Assembly: GCA_002049455.2 (NCBI GenBank) | Contig: KV919190.1 | Location: 1-52,394, forward strand | DNA length: 52,394 bases | Reading direction: 5' to 3' | Source of the DNA: Porphyra umbilicalis | Taxonomy: Eukaryota; Rhodophyta; Bangiophyceae; Bangiales; Bangiaceae | Part shown: positions 41,439-51,951 of the stretch, piece after piece | Numbering within the stretch: position 1 is the first letter of the stretch | How the letters are laid out: each line of letters begins with the position of its first letter | The notes under the pieces: generated by a model | The model's input: the letters and a program-made list of their open reading frames with translations, nothing else | Told to the model about the DNA's origin: nothing | Databases searched by the model: none | Program-made: the position numbers and the translations under genes

Positions 41439-42275
41439 AGGCACGTGCGTGCAATACCCTGGCTTTCAGGGCGGTGGCGCGATCGGCGGCGCATCGACAC
41501 CTGTCACGCCGGCCGGCTCGATGGCCGCGAGCGCGCTCAGGGGCACGGACAGCTACGTTGCCGTGGTGAGAAGGGTGTGGGGCGTGGAAAGGGGTGCTGC
41601 CTCCGCCACAGCAGCGGCAGCGGCCCGCCGGCGTCGCGCGACGCCCACGGGCGGGGCCGTCACTCCGCCGCGCAGCGCACCCGCGCACAGCGGGCGGGGC
41701 GGCCGACACGGCGCACGGGCGGGCAGGTGGGATCGACCGCCGCGCGATGGGGCGCCTCTAACCGCGCCGCTAGATGGCGTCACCAACCACCACCCGCAAC
41801 AGAAGCCGGCGCGCAGGCACGATCGCCTGCCGGTCATCGTGGCCGGGTCAAACCCCGGATGTCGCTGCGCGCGGTCGCCGTGCGCAACTCGTGGCGGTGG
41901 GGGTGGCGCGGGGGCAGGCGGCGTCCGGGCCCAGTGACCCTTGTGGCAGGACAGTCCTTCTCAGCCACGTACAGCCGTTCTCCCAAAAATCCCGCACTCC
42001 AACTGTTGCAGAAGAGTTCCAAATCGGCCTCTGCGGGGTTGTAGAGGCCGATTTGGAACTCTTTTGCAACTGTTGGAGTGCGGGATTTTTGAGAGAACGG
42101 GTGTAACTTCATTCCCTTTTAGAGTCATCGCGACCCTTCCAACAATGATACGCCCTCAGATCCCTGAGGACACGAATGCAGACTGCCACCTCTGAAACGG
42201 AGAGCAAGTCCCTTGATCTAAGTATATGTGTGCATCACTACACTTCGAGGGTACCCTGTCCTAAAGGCCAGGGAA
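41439..42275 (+). mobile_element. RepT copy 4, full length, containing a hairpin MITE
   Basis: Begins CAGGCACGTGCGTGCAA and ACCCTGGCTTTCAGGG, and ends CCTAAAGGCCAGGGAA. It includes GC-rich middle and conserved 3' segments and carries the 131-bp MITE at 41972-42102. From 41544 onward it belongs to the tandem duplication, so positions 43425-44156 are its duplicate. Confidence 0.8.
41972..42102. mobile_element. 131-bp hairpin MITE (first copy)
   Basis: Arms CCGTTCTCCCAAAAATCCCG...CAAATCGGCCTCT and the inverse pair almost perfectly over about 55 bp around a short G-rich loop. GTA flanks both sides (41969-41971 and 42103-42105). RepT copies at 9395-9405 (reverse), 11213 and 40960 lack it. Duplicated at 43853-43983. 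Confidence 0.85.
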
Positions 42276-42306
42276 AATAAAATTACATGCTGAGGGCTCC
42301 TGGATG

Positions 42307-42507
42307 CAGGGTTGTAAGTTCATGTTGAATCTACAGATGGCTCGATGAATCAGGTTGATTTCGAGAAACTAACCAAAGCGAACGACAAACGTCTTGGTTG
42401 TATTTATGGCTAATTGCCCGGGCAGACAGGAGCTTTCGTTGACCACTTCAAATTCATCAGCCAGGTGGTTCGGCGCTGTGCGGCCGCTCTGACTGCCTCG
42501 TTGCCAT
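42307..42507 (+). repeat. Left end of the hAT-like family of 10288-11141
   Basis: CAGGGTTGTAAGTTCATGTT and the next 180 bp match 10288-10490 with scattered substitutions, then similarity stops at GCCATATTGTCCC. The matching right end is not found downstream, so this is a truncated copy. It recurs at 44188-44388 through the tandem duplication. Confidence 0.8.
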
Positions 42508-43852
42508 ATTGTCCCTGACGCGATTCTGGATCAATGACGCCCGAAGTGGATCACCAGAATCGTCGATTCCGGCTTGTTTGCCCGTTGCTTTTTGTTCCCA
42601 CGAACGCCGTTGCCTCGATACATAGCCGAACAAGGAATAAACCTACCTGCAGGAAGCTCTAGGGAAGACGCTTCTTTTGGTGCCAGTTGGGCTCGTAGGC
42701 TCGAAAAAAAAGGGCAGTGATCGATGGGTTGAGCGCACAAAGCGCTTCTCAGCGTCGAAGTGCCCGAAACATTACGGATCAAGTCGATCGATCGGGATCA
42801 AGTCGATCGATCGGAATCAAGCTCGCACCAGGTGGTGGCAGTCTGCGAGCGCGCGCGCTTTCTCGCGGCAGCGTCGGCACATTGTGCGGCACTGGCCATT
42901 GTCTCGCAGCCGACAGGCAAAACGACAGTCCCGTCAGCCGCACCCTCCCGCTCCAACCCTCGCTCCCGCTCGGTCCTCCCCACTTGCCCAGCCTCCTCAC
43001 TTGCCAAGCAGCGGCTCAACATGAAACGTGTATACGAGGGGAGGGGGCGGAACCCGCACCCTTTTTTCGGACGACAACGAAGAGGGGGGGTGAGCGGGGG
43101 GGTCCCACGCACGCCTTGCCGCCCGCAGGGAGGCGGGGCGCTCGCCAGATGGGCACCCTCGGCGTGCATCGGGGCGTACACGGCCTGCTGCGGCGCAGCG
43201 GGTTGGGCAATGCCCACCGTGGCGGCGACGCCGGTGGCGGCGGCGGCGGCGCCACTACAACGGGATGTGAGGGTCCCGCGAGCGACGGCCCGATGTGGCA
43301 GCCCGACTCGGCGCCATCCTCGTCCGCGCTCCTCGTCCGTGCCACCCCCCGTTACGGCGGCTGCCCGCCTCCCCCGCTGCGACTGCCTGCCCGCGGTGCG
43401 TCGGCGGCCGACGGTCCCGACCGTCACGGACAGCTACGTTGCCGTGGTGAGAAGGGTGTGGGGCGTGGAAAGGGGTGCTGCCTCCGCCACAGCAGCGGCA
43501 GCGGCCCGCCGGCGTCGCGCGACGCCCACGGGCGGGGCCGTCACTCCGCCGCGCAGCGCACCCGCGCACAGCGGGCGGGGCGGCCGACACGGCGCACGGG
43601 CGGGCAGGTGGGATCGACCGCCGCGCGATGGGGCGCCTCTAACCGCGCCGCTAGATGGCGTCACCAACCACCACCCGCAACAGAAGCCGGCGCGCAGGCA
43701 CGATCGCCTGCCGGTCATCGTGGCCGGGTCAAACCCCGGATGTCGCTGCGCGCGGTCGCCGTGCGCAACTCGTGGCGGTGGGGGTGGCGCGGGGGCAGGC
43801 GGCGTCCGGGCCCAGTGACCCTTGTGGCAGGACAGTCCTTCTCAGCCACGTA

Positions 43853-43983
43853 CAGCCGTTCTCCCAAAAATCCCGCACTCCAACTGTTGCAGAAGAGTTC
43901 CAAATCGGCCTCTGCGGGGTTGTAGAGGCCGATTTGGAACTCTTTTGCAACTGTTGGAGTGCGGGATTTTTGAGAGAACGGGT
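43853..43983. mobile_element. 131-bp hairpin MITE (second copy, by tandem duplication)
   Basis: Identical to 41972-42102 at an offset of 1,881, so it arose by duplication of the region and not by a second insertion. Confidence 0.85.
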
Positions 43984-45302
43984 GTAACTTCATTCCCTTT
44001 TAGAGTCATCGCGACCCTTCCAACAATGATACGCCCTCAGATCCCTGAGGACACGAATGCAGACTGCCACCTCTGAAACGGAGAGCAAGTCCCTTGATCT
44101 AAGTATATGTGTGCATCACTACACTTCGAGGGTACCCTGTCCTAAAGGCCAGGGAAAATAAAATTACATGCTGAGGGCTCCTGGATGCAGGGTTGTAAGT
44201 TCATGTTGAATCTACAGATGGCTCGATGAATCAGGTTGATTTCGAGAAACTAACCAAAGCGAACGACAAACGTCTTGGTTGTATTTATGGCTAATTGCCC
44301 GGGCAGACAGGAGCTTTCGTTGACCACTTCAAATTCATCAGCCAGGTGGTTCGGCGCTGTGCGGCCGCTCTGACTGCCTCGTTGCCATATTGTCCCTGAC
44401 GCGATTCTGGATCAATGACGCCCGAAGTGGATCACCAGAATCGTCGATTCCGGCTTGTTTGCCCGTTGCTTTTTGTTCCCACGAACGCCGTTGCCTCGAT
44501 ACATAGCCGAACAAGGAATAAACCTACCTGCAGGAAGCTCTAGGGAAGACGCTTCTTTTGGTGCCAGTTGGGCTCGTAGGCTCGAAAAAAAAGGGCAGTG
44601 ATCGATGGGTTGAGCGCACAAAGCGCTTCTCAGCGTCGAAGTGCCCGAAACATTACGGATCAAGTCGATCGATCGGGATCAAGTCGATCGATCGGAATCA
44701 AGCTCGCACCAGGTGGTGGCAGTCTGCGAGCGCGCGCGCTTTCTCGCGGCAGCGTCGGCACATTGTGCGGCACTGGCCATTGTCTCGCAGCCGACAGGCA
44801 AAACGACAGTCCCGTCAGCCGCACCCTCCCGCTCCAACCCTCGCTCCCGCTCGGTCCTCCCCACTTGCCCAGCCTCCTCACTTGCCAAGCAGCGGCTCAA
44901 CATGAAACGTGTATACGAGGGGAGGGGGCGGAACCCGCACCCTTTTTTCGGACGACAACGAAGAGGGGGGGTGAGCGGGGGGGTCCCACGCACGCCTTGC
45001 CGCCCGCAGGGAGGCGGGGCGCTCGCCAGATGGGCACCCTCGGCGTGCATCGGGGCGTACACGGCCTGCTGCGGCGCAGCGGGTTGGGCAATGCCCACCG
45101 TGGCGGCGACGCCGGTGGCGGCGGCGGCGGCGCCACTACAACGGGATGTGAGGGTCCCGCGAGCGACGGCCCGATGTGGCAGCCCGACTCGGCGCCATCC
45201 TCGTCCGCGCTCCTCGTCCGTGCCACCCCCCGTTACGGCGGCTGCCCGCCTCCCCCGCTGCGACTGCCTGCCCGCGGTGCGTCGGCGGCCGACGGTCCCG
45301 AC

Positions 45303-47014
45303 GGCCCGCCCCCGATGACGGCGGTGGCACGCCGGGACGTGCGGCCGCCCCGCCGCTCCAACGCGCTGCCACATGGACGGGCGCGTAGGTCGGCACGGCG
45401 GTACGGGCGGGCGGCGGCGCGCGCCCGTCTGACTGCCGCCGGCCGCGGCGGGCGGGGGCGGGCGGGGGGGGGGTTGCTGACGCCCCCAGTGGCGGCGGCG
45501 GTAGCTTGCAGGGCTTGATGTCGCGCTGGTGGCCTTCGCGAAGTGAATACAGGTGTGCCCTGGCTTATCTTTGGCTAGCTAGCCTGGGCAAAAGAGTCAT
45601 CATTTCAGGAACGCCCACAAACACATCGGATACGGTGGTGCACGAGGCGGTTTTCAATGGCGCGACCGTCAGGTTGGTACAAATGATGCTCGAAGCCTCC
45701 AATGTCAGACCCGGCATGCGCTCTGTACAGCTGCTCAAGAAGGGACTGGCCCAAAAACTTCCAAAAGGCCAACATCGACGGACCAGGCCCTATGGGAACA
45801 GATGCAGGATAAAACCGGGATATCCCAGGATCTGGGGACGCCAGCCTCAAGAAAGGAGCAGTCACCGGGGGTGCTGTGTGCTTACACAAAAGCGATGCAC
45901 GCCAGAGGTGCTTCTGGGCGTCTTCCAGCAGAGAATGACAGCGTGGACGTTTTTTCGGCATCTGATTGGTCGGTCGGCTCGGTTGTTTGACCCTTGGAGA
46001 GCCCAAGTTGGCGACTGCACGACTTGGTCACGGTGTCCCGTCATCGGCGAGCAGATCTGCTGTGCACAGCGGTTGCCTTCGTCGTGCTTGTGTGTTGTGT
46101 GTGAGGCTGTTTGACTTGCCTGCCCACCGTGTGTGATATGTCGGGTGCATCTTTGTGCCGCTTTTCGGGGGGGAGGGGGGGTGGGGCGCGGATCGTTGCG
46201 GCAGTCGGTGGTCGCGCCTCCATTGCCGCGTCGTCCTCGTGTAGGTCCCGTCTCCACACGTACCTCACCCCCGTCCGCTCCCTTTCATATCCTTTTGTGC
46301 TTGGGTGCTTCCTCTTTTCTATGTCCATTACCCCACCTGTGTCTGACGATTGACTTACTTCGGGGTTGCAGGATGTGGGGGGAGAGGTCGCGTCCCTTTG
46401 TAAGAGGGTGGGGGGGGCGGTTGCTTGGAGCATCTTGTGTTTCTCGGGTGGTTTGCAGTGGACACGAGGGTGTGACACAGGCCTTCAGATGTGGCGCAGG
46501 GTCGTGTCATGATATCATGCTTCCGACGTGACGTCTTCTGACCGTTTCCCTTTTGCTCTGTTGTTCCGCCTTGATGTTTCTGTGTTTCTCTTCTTGCTTT
46601 ATTTCTTGTGCCCGACTGGGCTTGGCTTCTCAGTACGAGGGGCTACGGGGGGGGACATGAGGATGGCGCTTTTCTGTGGGGGGGGGAGGGGGGGATGTGG
46701 TGGTTCGTAGTGAGTGTGTCTGGGCCAGGTTATTGTTGGTTGGCGTCGAAGTGGTGCTGGGTGACGGGCTTGGCTCTATCTTCGCTTTTGCGAGGGTGCC
46801 TATGGGGGTGGTAGTGGCGGTGGGTTTTCGTGGCCGTGGCCGTGGTCGCCGTCTTGCGCCCTCGCGGCCTTTGAGTTTGGTTCCAATAAATAAATCTGTT
46901 CCCGTAGGGACGCGTCCTGACTGCACTGGGACTCTGCCGCGACGCGTTCCGCGCTCGGGAGACCGAGACCGTGATGCAGTTGCGCTGGTACCCGCTGCGA
47001 TTCTTCTACAAGTT
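45303..47014. other. No supported gene; contains R2 copy 2
   Basis: 45790-45960 matches the repeat at 8330-8540. Downstream, from 46050, the + strand is T/G- and T/C-rich with TTGTGTG words and G runs. A basic Ser/Thr/Pro-rich minus frame (47139-46630) overlaps the end of the zinc-ribbon gene and is not convincing on its own. Confidence 0.4.
45790..45960 (+). repeat. Dispersed repeat R2, copy 2
   Basis: TATGGGAACAGATGCAGGAT through CGCCAGAGGTGCTTCTGGGC corresponds to 8332-8460, and the last about 45 bp to the inverted part of copy 1. Confidence 0.75.
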
Positions 47015-47496
47015 CTACAACTTCGGCATCTCTGGGGACCCGCCGCGGCCGGCTTTTTTGTTGAAGTGACTTTGGTTTGGGGCGACAAAACCAACGAGGC
47101 GATCGGACATGAGAACATACAGGCGCGGGGCGTTGTCAACGTCTAGAGCGACGACGGGGCCGTCACACGTGAGGCAGACGGCGGTTTGTCCAAGGCCCAA
47201 ACGGGGCGAGCCTGCACGTAAGCCCACTCTAAAGTCGAGGTCGTTGAGAGTTGGGCAGTGGCGGCAATTGTCCCGAGGTTCGCTGGCTGAGGCCGCCCGC
47301 GCGGCCTAGGAATAAAAGCAGAGCACCTTGTTTGATTCATCTGCTCGACCCACAGGTGTCGTACGTGCCACTCGCGCGTGACCCCCACAGATGCACTCGG
47401 CCAGTCCACTTGTACGCAGCACACAGCATCCGCCACACGCACCCGTCTGCTGTTTTCACCACCCACCTTCGCCGGGGCGCCCCGCCTCGCCGCCAT
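47015..47496 (-). CDS. Small zinc-ribbon-like protein, two exons (predicted splice)
   Basis: Exon 1 (47496-47467) encodes MAARRGAPAK and ends AAG before GTGGGTGG. A 161-nt intron (47466-47306) ends TTTTATTCCTAG. Exon 2 (47305-47015) continues in phase 0 for 96 codons to TAG. Both splice sites fit the GT-AG rule and the acceptor has a pyrimidine tract; the phase match across the junction is the main support. The 106-residue product has CRHC (24-27) and CLTC (54-57), a basic N-terminus, and a strand-rich segment VVALDVDNAPRLYVLMSD. Size, basic start and two CxxC pairs recall Elf1-type elongation factors, but the Elf1 C-terminal signature is absent, so I leave it unnamed. An unspliced reading would begin in exon 2 and lack an ATG before C24. 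Confidence 0.5.
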
Positions 47497-48784
47497 CACC
47501 GAGGTGCTCCGACCTCACACGCCACATCCCATCGCTTTCCTTGTGCCCGAAGCAGGCGAACGGCACGCCGTCGCCCGCGCCACTCCTCTGCGGGCGCCGC
47601 GCTCCGCGCTCCCCTCCCCCGCCGTCGCAGGCGTTCTCTGCGCCTGCGCGAGCCGGCGCGGCCCGGCTCTCCGCAACCGGCGCAGCTGGTCCGCGACGCG
47701 GCGGGGCAGTCGATCCATGGCCGTGCCTTCGTTCGTCGACGGGTGGCGGCGGCTCGGAGAGACGGGGCACCGTGTGCCGCATCCCGCGCTTGCAGTTTCG
47801 TTTTTCGTTGCCTCACCCAGATCCCCGCTATTGGCCAAGCACCATCCGGTCCGTCTTTCGAGCCCATCCAGTGGTGCAACACGCAGGGGCCCGGCGCGAG
47901 ACCCGTCGCCCCGACTCGTCTCCGTCAACCCGCTGGGACGGTGTTGATCCCCGGTGGTCAACAGTCTGGCGGGGAAAGAAGACTTTGATCTCCACCGGTG
48001 GTCACGAGGAATTGATAGGGGGCCACCCATTCGGGTCGACGTCAGCAGCGAGCGAGCGGGGCGCCCAACCCCACACGCGCTGTACGCCATCCCACTTGGA
48101 CGAGCGCAGTGCGATGCAAAAGAGCCTGCAGCGGAAGATCCCCGCCATAGTTGCGGCGGGGACAATCCCTCGGGGGTGGGGGGTGGGAAGCCTCTGCTGC
48201 CGGCGGGAGCCGCGGATGATCTCGCGTCCAGCGTGCGGGCGCAGCGGCCCCGGGCGATGACCCTGAACGTCGTCACTGGCGGGGCCCCCCCGCCGCCCCC
48301 CACGTGGCGGGCCGCCGCCCCCACGCGCGGCCGCCGCAGCCGACCTGTGCCGCGGCAGAACACTCTCCCCTCAGCTGCGGAGCGTATCAGCCGCCATTGA
48401 GCCCCTCGAGCGGGGAGGAGGTGCCTGCTGGGGAAGAGGACGAGCCGCAGGCGATCTCCCCACGGCCGTTGATGGACGCGGGCGAGTGCGGTTTTACGCC
48501 GGGACGTCAGCGCCGTTTTGGTGCTACGCCACAGGGACGCCCGGCTTCTCCAGGACGGCGCTTGCGTTGACCTGCCGTGGGGAGGGCCCCGCCTGCTACC
48601 CGAGGGGTGTTACCCGCTGCCGTGTGTGCCGCGCACGGCGGGTAGGAGTACCCGCTGGGGCCCCTCCGCCGATGCAGGCGCCGCAGTCAAGAAACGGCTG
48701 GGGAGCACCCCCGCCCCACGTGCGGCAGAGCGTTGGATGCGCCAATGTGCTTCTCGAGCGGGGGGAGGAGCTACCGGAAATGTG
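47497..48784. other. No supported gene
   Basis: Overlapping long frames on both strands (for example 47391-48260 and 47954-48400, +) have Ser/Pro/Arg-rich composition typical of high-GC noncoding sequence. Short frames near 48380-48570 are slightly more protein-like but carry no motif. The end of this stretch is the promoter of the next gene. Confidence 0.4.
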
Positions 48785-48791
48785 TATAAAG
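48785..48791 (+). promoter_or_regulatory. TATA box
   Basis: TATAAAG in the context GTGTATAAAGGCGG lies 167 bp before the ATG at 48952. A start about 30 bp downstream would give a leader of about 135 nt, rich in CA and CACACA. Confidence 0.5.
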
Positions 48792-48951
48792 GCGGCCATC
48801 CACCGGGCCAGTTTCCTTCTGGTCTGCCCCACCAGAGTCGCATCCACACACACACAAGCCTAACAGCCGTCGCCCACATCTCCAGGACGGTTCTCTCCAG
48901 CACACGGAGCGCCGGTGCGTCCAACACACGCCGTCTTGACACACTCGCACG

Positions 48952-49712
48952 ATGCCTCGCCATTCTCCACTGCGGCTGCTGCCGCTCGTGACGGTGCTGC
49001 TGCCACTCTTCGCGCCGTCGGCGGCGGTCGACTCCATCCTGGCTGCCGCCAACGGCGGCGCCAGCTTTGATGTGGCGGCCGCCTCTCCCCCGCCGCCCTC
49101 CCCGCCGCCCTTCCCGCCGCCCTCCCCGCTGCCACTTGCCGTGGCGGTGGGCACCTCCCCGCAGACGAACGGGACCCCCCCCACTTGGATCTCCACCCGG
49201 CCGACCGTGCGGGCGGCTGTGAGGCGAGCTGGCCGATCGCCGCGGCCTTTCGGATCATGCAGCGCCCCCTCGGCCACTCCGTGCGCTCCCCCATCCCCAA
49301 CCTCCCCACCGCAGCCGCCGTCGGGCCCCCCGACGGCATGGCCATCTGGGCGGCCGTCCACCTGGGGCCCCGCACCGGCACAGGGCGGCCGGCGGCGCTC
49401 GCGCGGCGGGACTTTATCACCTTCCGCCGCCGCCCGATGGACTATTCGGCGACGGGGGACGCCGCCCGCGGGTGGCCGTCGTGGCCAACCGTGCCAGCGT
49501 TTACGGGCTGCGCGTGGCGCAAGTTTGAGCGCCGCATCCTACACGCCGCGGCGGTGGGGCAAGTGTCCATCTACTTTCGGTTTTCGGGCTATGGCGTGGG
49601 GGGGGACCGGCGCCGCCCGCGAACCGCAGAGGTGGCTTTTTCGTGGGACCAGCGTGTGTCCAAGGGGCGTTACCGGCGCATCCACGAGGCGCGGGGTTTT
49701 CCCAACGCGTAG
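48952..49712 (+). CDS. Predicted secreted protein with Pro-rich linker; frame shift or short intron in the 5' part
   Basis: ATG 48952 opens a clear signal peptide, MPRHSPLRLLPLVTVLLPLF then APSAAVDS, with likely cleavage near residue 25. A Pro-rich linker (PPPPSPPPFPPPSP, about 44-58) follows. From about 49180 the protein-like sequence is in another + frame: DLHPADRAGGCEASWPIAAAF, RRDFITFRRRPMDYSATG, FTGCAWRKFERRILH, VSIYFRFSGYGVGGD, ending at TAG 49710-49712. The change coincides with an eight-C run at 49174-49181, so an indel or read error is likely; a small intron of length 2 mod 3 cannot be excluded. The mature part of about 170 residues has two cysteines that could pair and many aromatic residues. 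I do not recognise the family; an extracellular or cell-wall role is inference. Confidence 0.6.
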
Positions 49713-51480
49713 GGGGGGCGGGAGTTCGCGATGGGGGGGGGGGGTGGGGGGGGCGCATGCGCGGCGGAGGGCAAGAGAACGGCGTCAGGAGGCGTGAGGC
49801 AGCGTCACGGAGACACCACGGCGGACGGGGGACGTGCATTGACAAAAGAACGGCCATGCGTTTGTCGGTCGGGCCACCCACACCCCGCCCCGCCCCCTCT
49901 CGTGCGTAAAAGACAACAATCAGAGTCCCACCGCGGTCCACACACACACACGCACACGGCACAAACACACGCAGCTGTTGACGGCGGCCCCGCCGGCCCG
50001 ACCACCCCCTCCCCTCACGCGCGGTGGCGCCCCCCCCCCCCCAAGCGCGGTCCGCCGGAAGGCGCACCCGCCCGCGTCCGCCGCCCGAAACACATCCGTC
50101 CGCCGCCCCATCATGAGCTCCCAGCAGCGCCCCCCCCCCCCCCGCCGCGGCCGCCCCGCCGACTCAGCCGACACAATCGTCACGGGGCGGCAGAGGTCGA
50201 CGACGGCGCCCGCCCCCCCCCCCCCCCGCCGTCGCCGCCGCCGCCAGCGCCGGCGCCGGCGCCGGCGCCGCCGCCGCCGCCCGCCGACGCGCCGTCGGGC
50301 GGGGACGACGCGGCCGCGGCGGCGGGCGGCGGGGCGGCGACGCCCCCTCCCGTGCCCGGCGGGAAGAGGAAGAGGTCGGCGCCGAAAGAGGCGGGCGCGA
50401 CGAGCGCCGCGCGGCGGGCGCGCCACGACCGCCACACGCGGGGGCAGAGCCACACGTCGCCGGCGGCGGCGGTGGTCGGCGCCGCTGGGGCGGCGCACGC
50501 CGGCGGCGGGGCCGTGCGGACGACGCCACGGCGGGGTGGGGGGGATTGGACCGCCACGGCAATCTGCGGGGGGGCGGGGGGGGGAGGGGGACCCGCGGGG
50601 GGTTCCTCTGCCCCCGCCGCCGACGACGGCGGCGGCGGCGGCGCCCAGCGGCCATCCGCGAGCGCCCACACCTGCGCGTGCGGGCGGCCGTCGCCGCCGG
50701 CGGGCACCCCGTCGGGGAGGCACAAGAGGACAGCCCAGCGCCCCCCCCCCCCCCCCCCCCGCGACGCCCGCGTCGACGGCGGCGGCGACGCGCGCCGAGA
50801 CGCGGCAGAGGCGCGCCACCGCCGCCGCCGCGCCGGGCGCGGCCGACCAGCGGGCGGGCACGTCGACGCCAGACGCGTCCCCGCCCTCCCTCCCCCCCCT
50901 CGTCCTCGTCGTCCACGTCGCCCCGCCCGCCGCCGCCCGCCACCCCCGCGTTGTCGCAGCGGCGCGCCCAGCGGGCGGCGGCCTCTCCGCCCACAGTGGG
51001 GAGGGCGGGGAGGGGCGGCTCGTCCGCGTCGAGGGCGGCGCCGTCGAGGTTGGGGATCGGCGCCTGCGCGGAGCGCGCCGACCACCAACCCGCGTCGGGG
51101 GGGAGGGGCACCGCTACCGACTGGCGGGCCGCCGCCGCCCGCCGACCGTCGTCTTGTCGGCGGCAGCCGGCGGCAGCGGCGGCAGCGGCGGCAGCGCGGG
51201 AGGTGGTGGCGGTGTCAACGGCGGCGGCGGTGGAGTGCGTGCGTGGCACCCCCCGACGGGGCCGGTACAGGCCGTGCCGCGCCTGCCTTCACGCCTCAGC
51301 GACGACCGCGGCGGCGATGACGGCGTCGCCGGCGGGTGGCTGGGGGGGGCGACGGCGCGTCGGCCTGTGGGGTGGGCCGCCCGCTCGACGGGCGGCTGCT
51401 CCGTCGTGGCGGCCGTCGCCCGGCGGTTGACGAGCAAGTGGGTTGTGGTTGCGACGTGCGGTGAACGTCCAGTATCTCAT
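49713..51480. other. Extremely GC-rich, homopolymer-rich region, no confident gene
   Basis: C/G runs (50030-50042, 50132-50145, 50214-50227 and 50743-50760) and CCG/GGC repeats leave several long frames open on both strands, all Arg/Pro/Gly/Ala-rich. A + frame from ATG 50113 (MSSQQRPPPP) may be a real start that is lost in the C runs. A CA microsatellite lies at 49943-49975. Confidence 0.4.
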
Positions 51481-51503
51481 GGCATGGGAATTTTCAAGTT
51501 CCC

Positions 51504-51535
51504 AGGCCAGGGTGTTTTCGCGAACGCGCCTTCAG
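51504..51535 (+). repeat. Short dispersed repeat shared with 6236-6268
   Basis: AGGCCAGGGTGTTTTCGCG then AACGCGCCTTCAG matches 6236-6268. It is followed by TTCCCTGGACTTTAGTCTAG, similar to a reversed RepT end, so the two may be the facing ends of a lost insert. Confidence 0.5.
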
Positions 51536-51835
51536 TATATTCCCTGGACTTTAGTCTAGGGTACTTATCAACATGCGCATGGGGTCACACACATAACTTT
51601 TTTTTTTTCTCCAGTGCACGCGCGGGAGAACTTGCGGTTGGCCCCGTGTGCACACCTTTTCGGGCGGTACGCAGTGTATCGATCACTGCTGCGGGTCTGT
51701 AGTACCACAATCTAGGGGGTTACCTCGGAAGGAGGGAAGTAACGGCCGTCTCAGCCGCTCGCGCGACACCCGCTATGGGACTCGAGGTCCGGGAAGTCGG
51801 GCCGATCGAAACTTCAAGACATCAAGACACGGTTT

Positions 51836-51941
51836 ACTTGCCGGCGACGACGGTGCCTCCCACCGTCGTCGCCCTTCGTCCTAAAAGGGCGGAAACCGTC
51901 GCCCGGGCCCAATTTCCCCAAATGGGAATTGACCCGGGCCG
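51836..51941. repeat. Two adjacent hairpins before the last open frame
   Basis: GGCGACGACGGTG...CACCGTCGTCGCC at 51842-51871 and CCCGGGCCCAATTTCCC...GGGAATTGACCCGGG at 51902-51937 are both strong stems. Such structures could sit in the 5' part of a retroelement or be MITE remnants. Confidence 0.6.
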
Positions 51942-51951
51942 TCACCAACCA

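Larger units (their letters stand above)
41544..45302 (+). repeat. Tandem duplication, 1,881-bp unit, two copies
   Basis: 41544-43424 is repeated at 43425-45302. Every stretch I compared is identical at an offset of exactly 1,881, including homopolymers and the nested MITE. Copy 2 departs from copy 1 at 45303. The unit spans most of RepT, a hAT-like left end, a twofold repeat of ATCAAGTCGATCGATCGG (42778-42820) and GC-rich sequence with overlapping open frames that I do not call genes. Confidence 0.93.

Noticed and set aside
42717..43925. 402-codon + ORF spanning the tandem duplication junction
   Set aside because: It crosses the duplication breakpoint and RepT sequence, so it is created by the rearrangement; no protein-like conservation.
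49731..51702. Two 530-570-codon + ORFs and a 361-codon minus ORF
   Set aside because: Arg/Pro/Gly/Ala compositions follow from CCG/GGC repeats and C runs; none has a motif or support from its neighbours.
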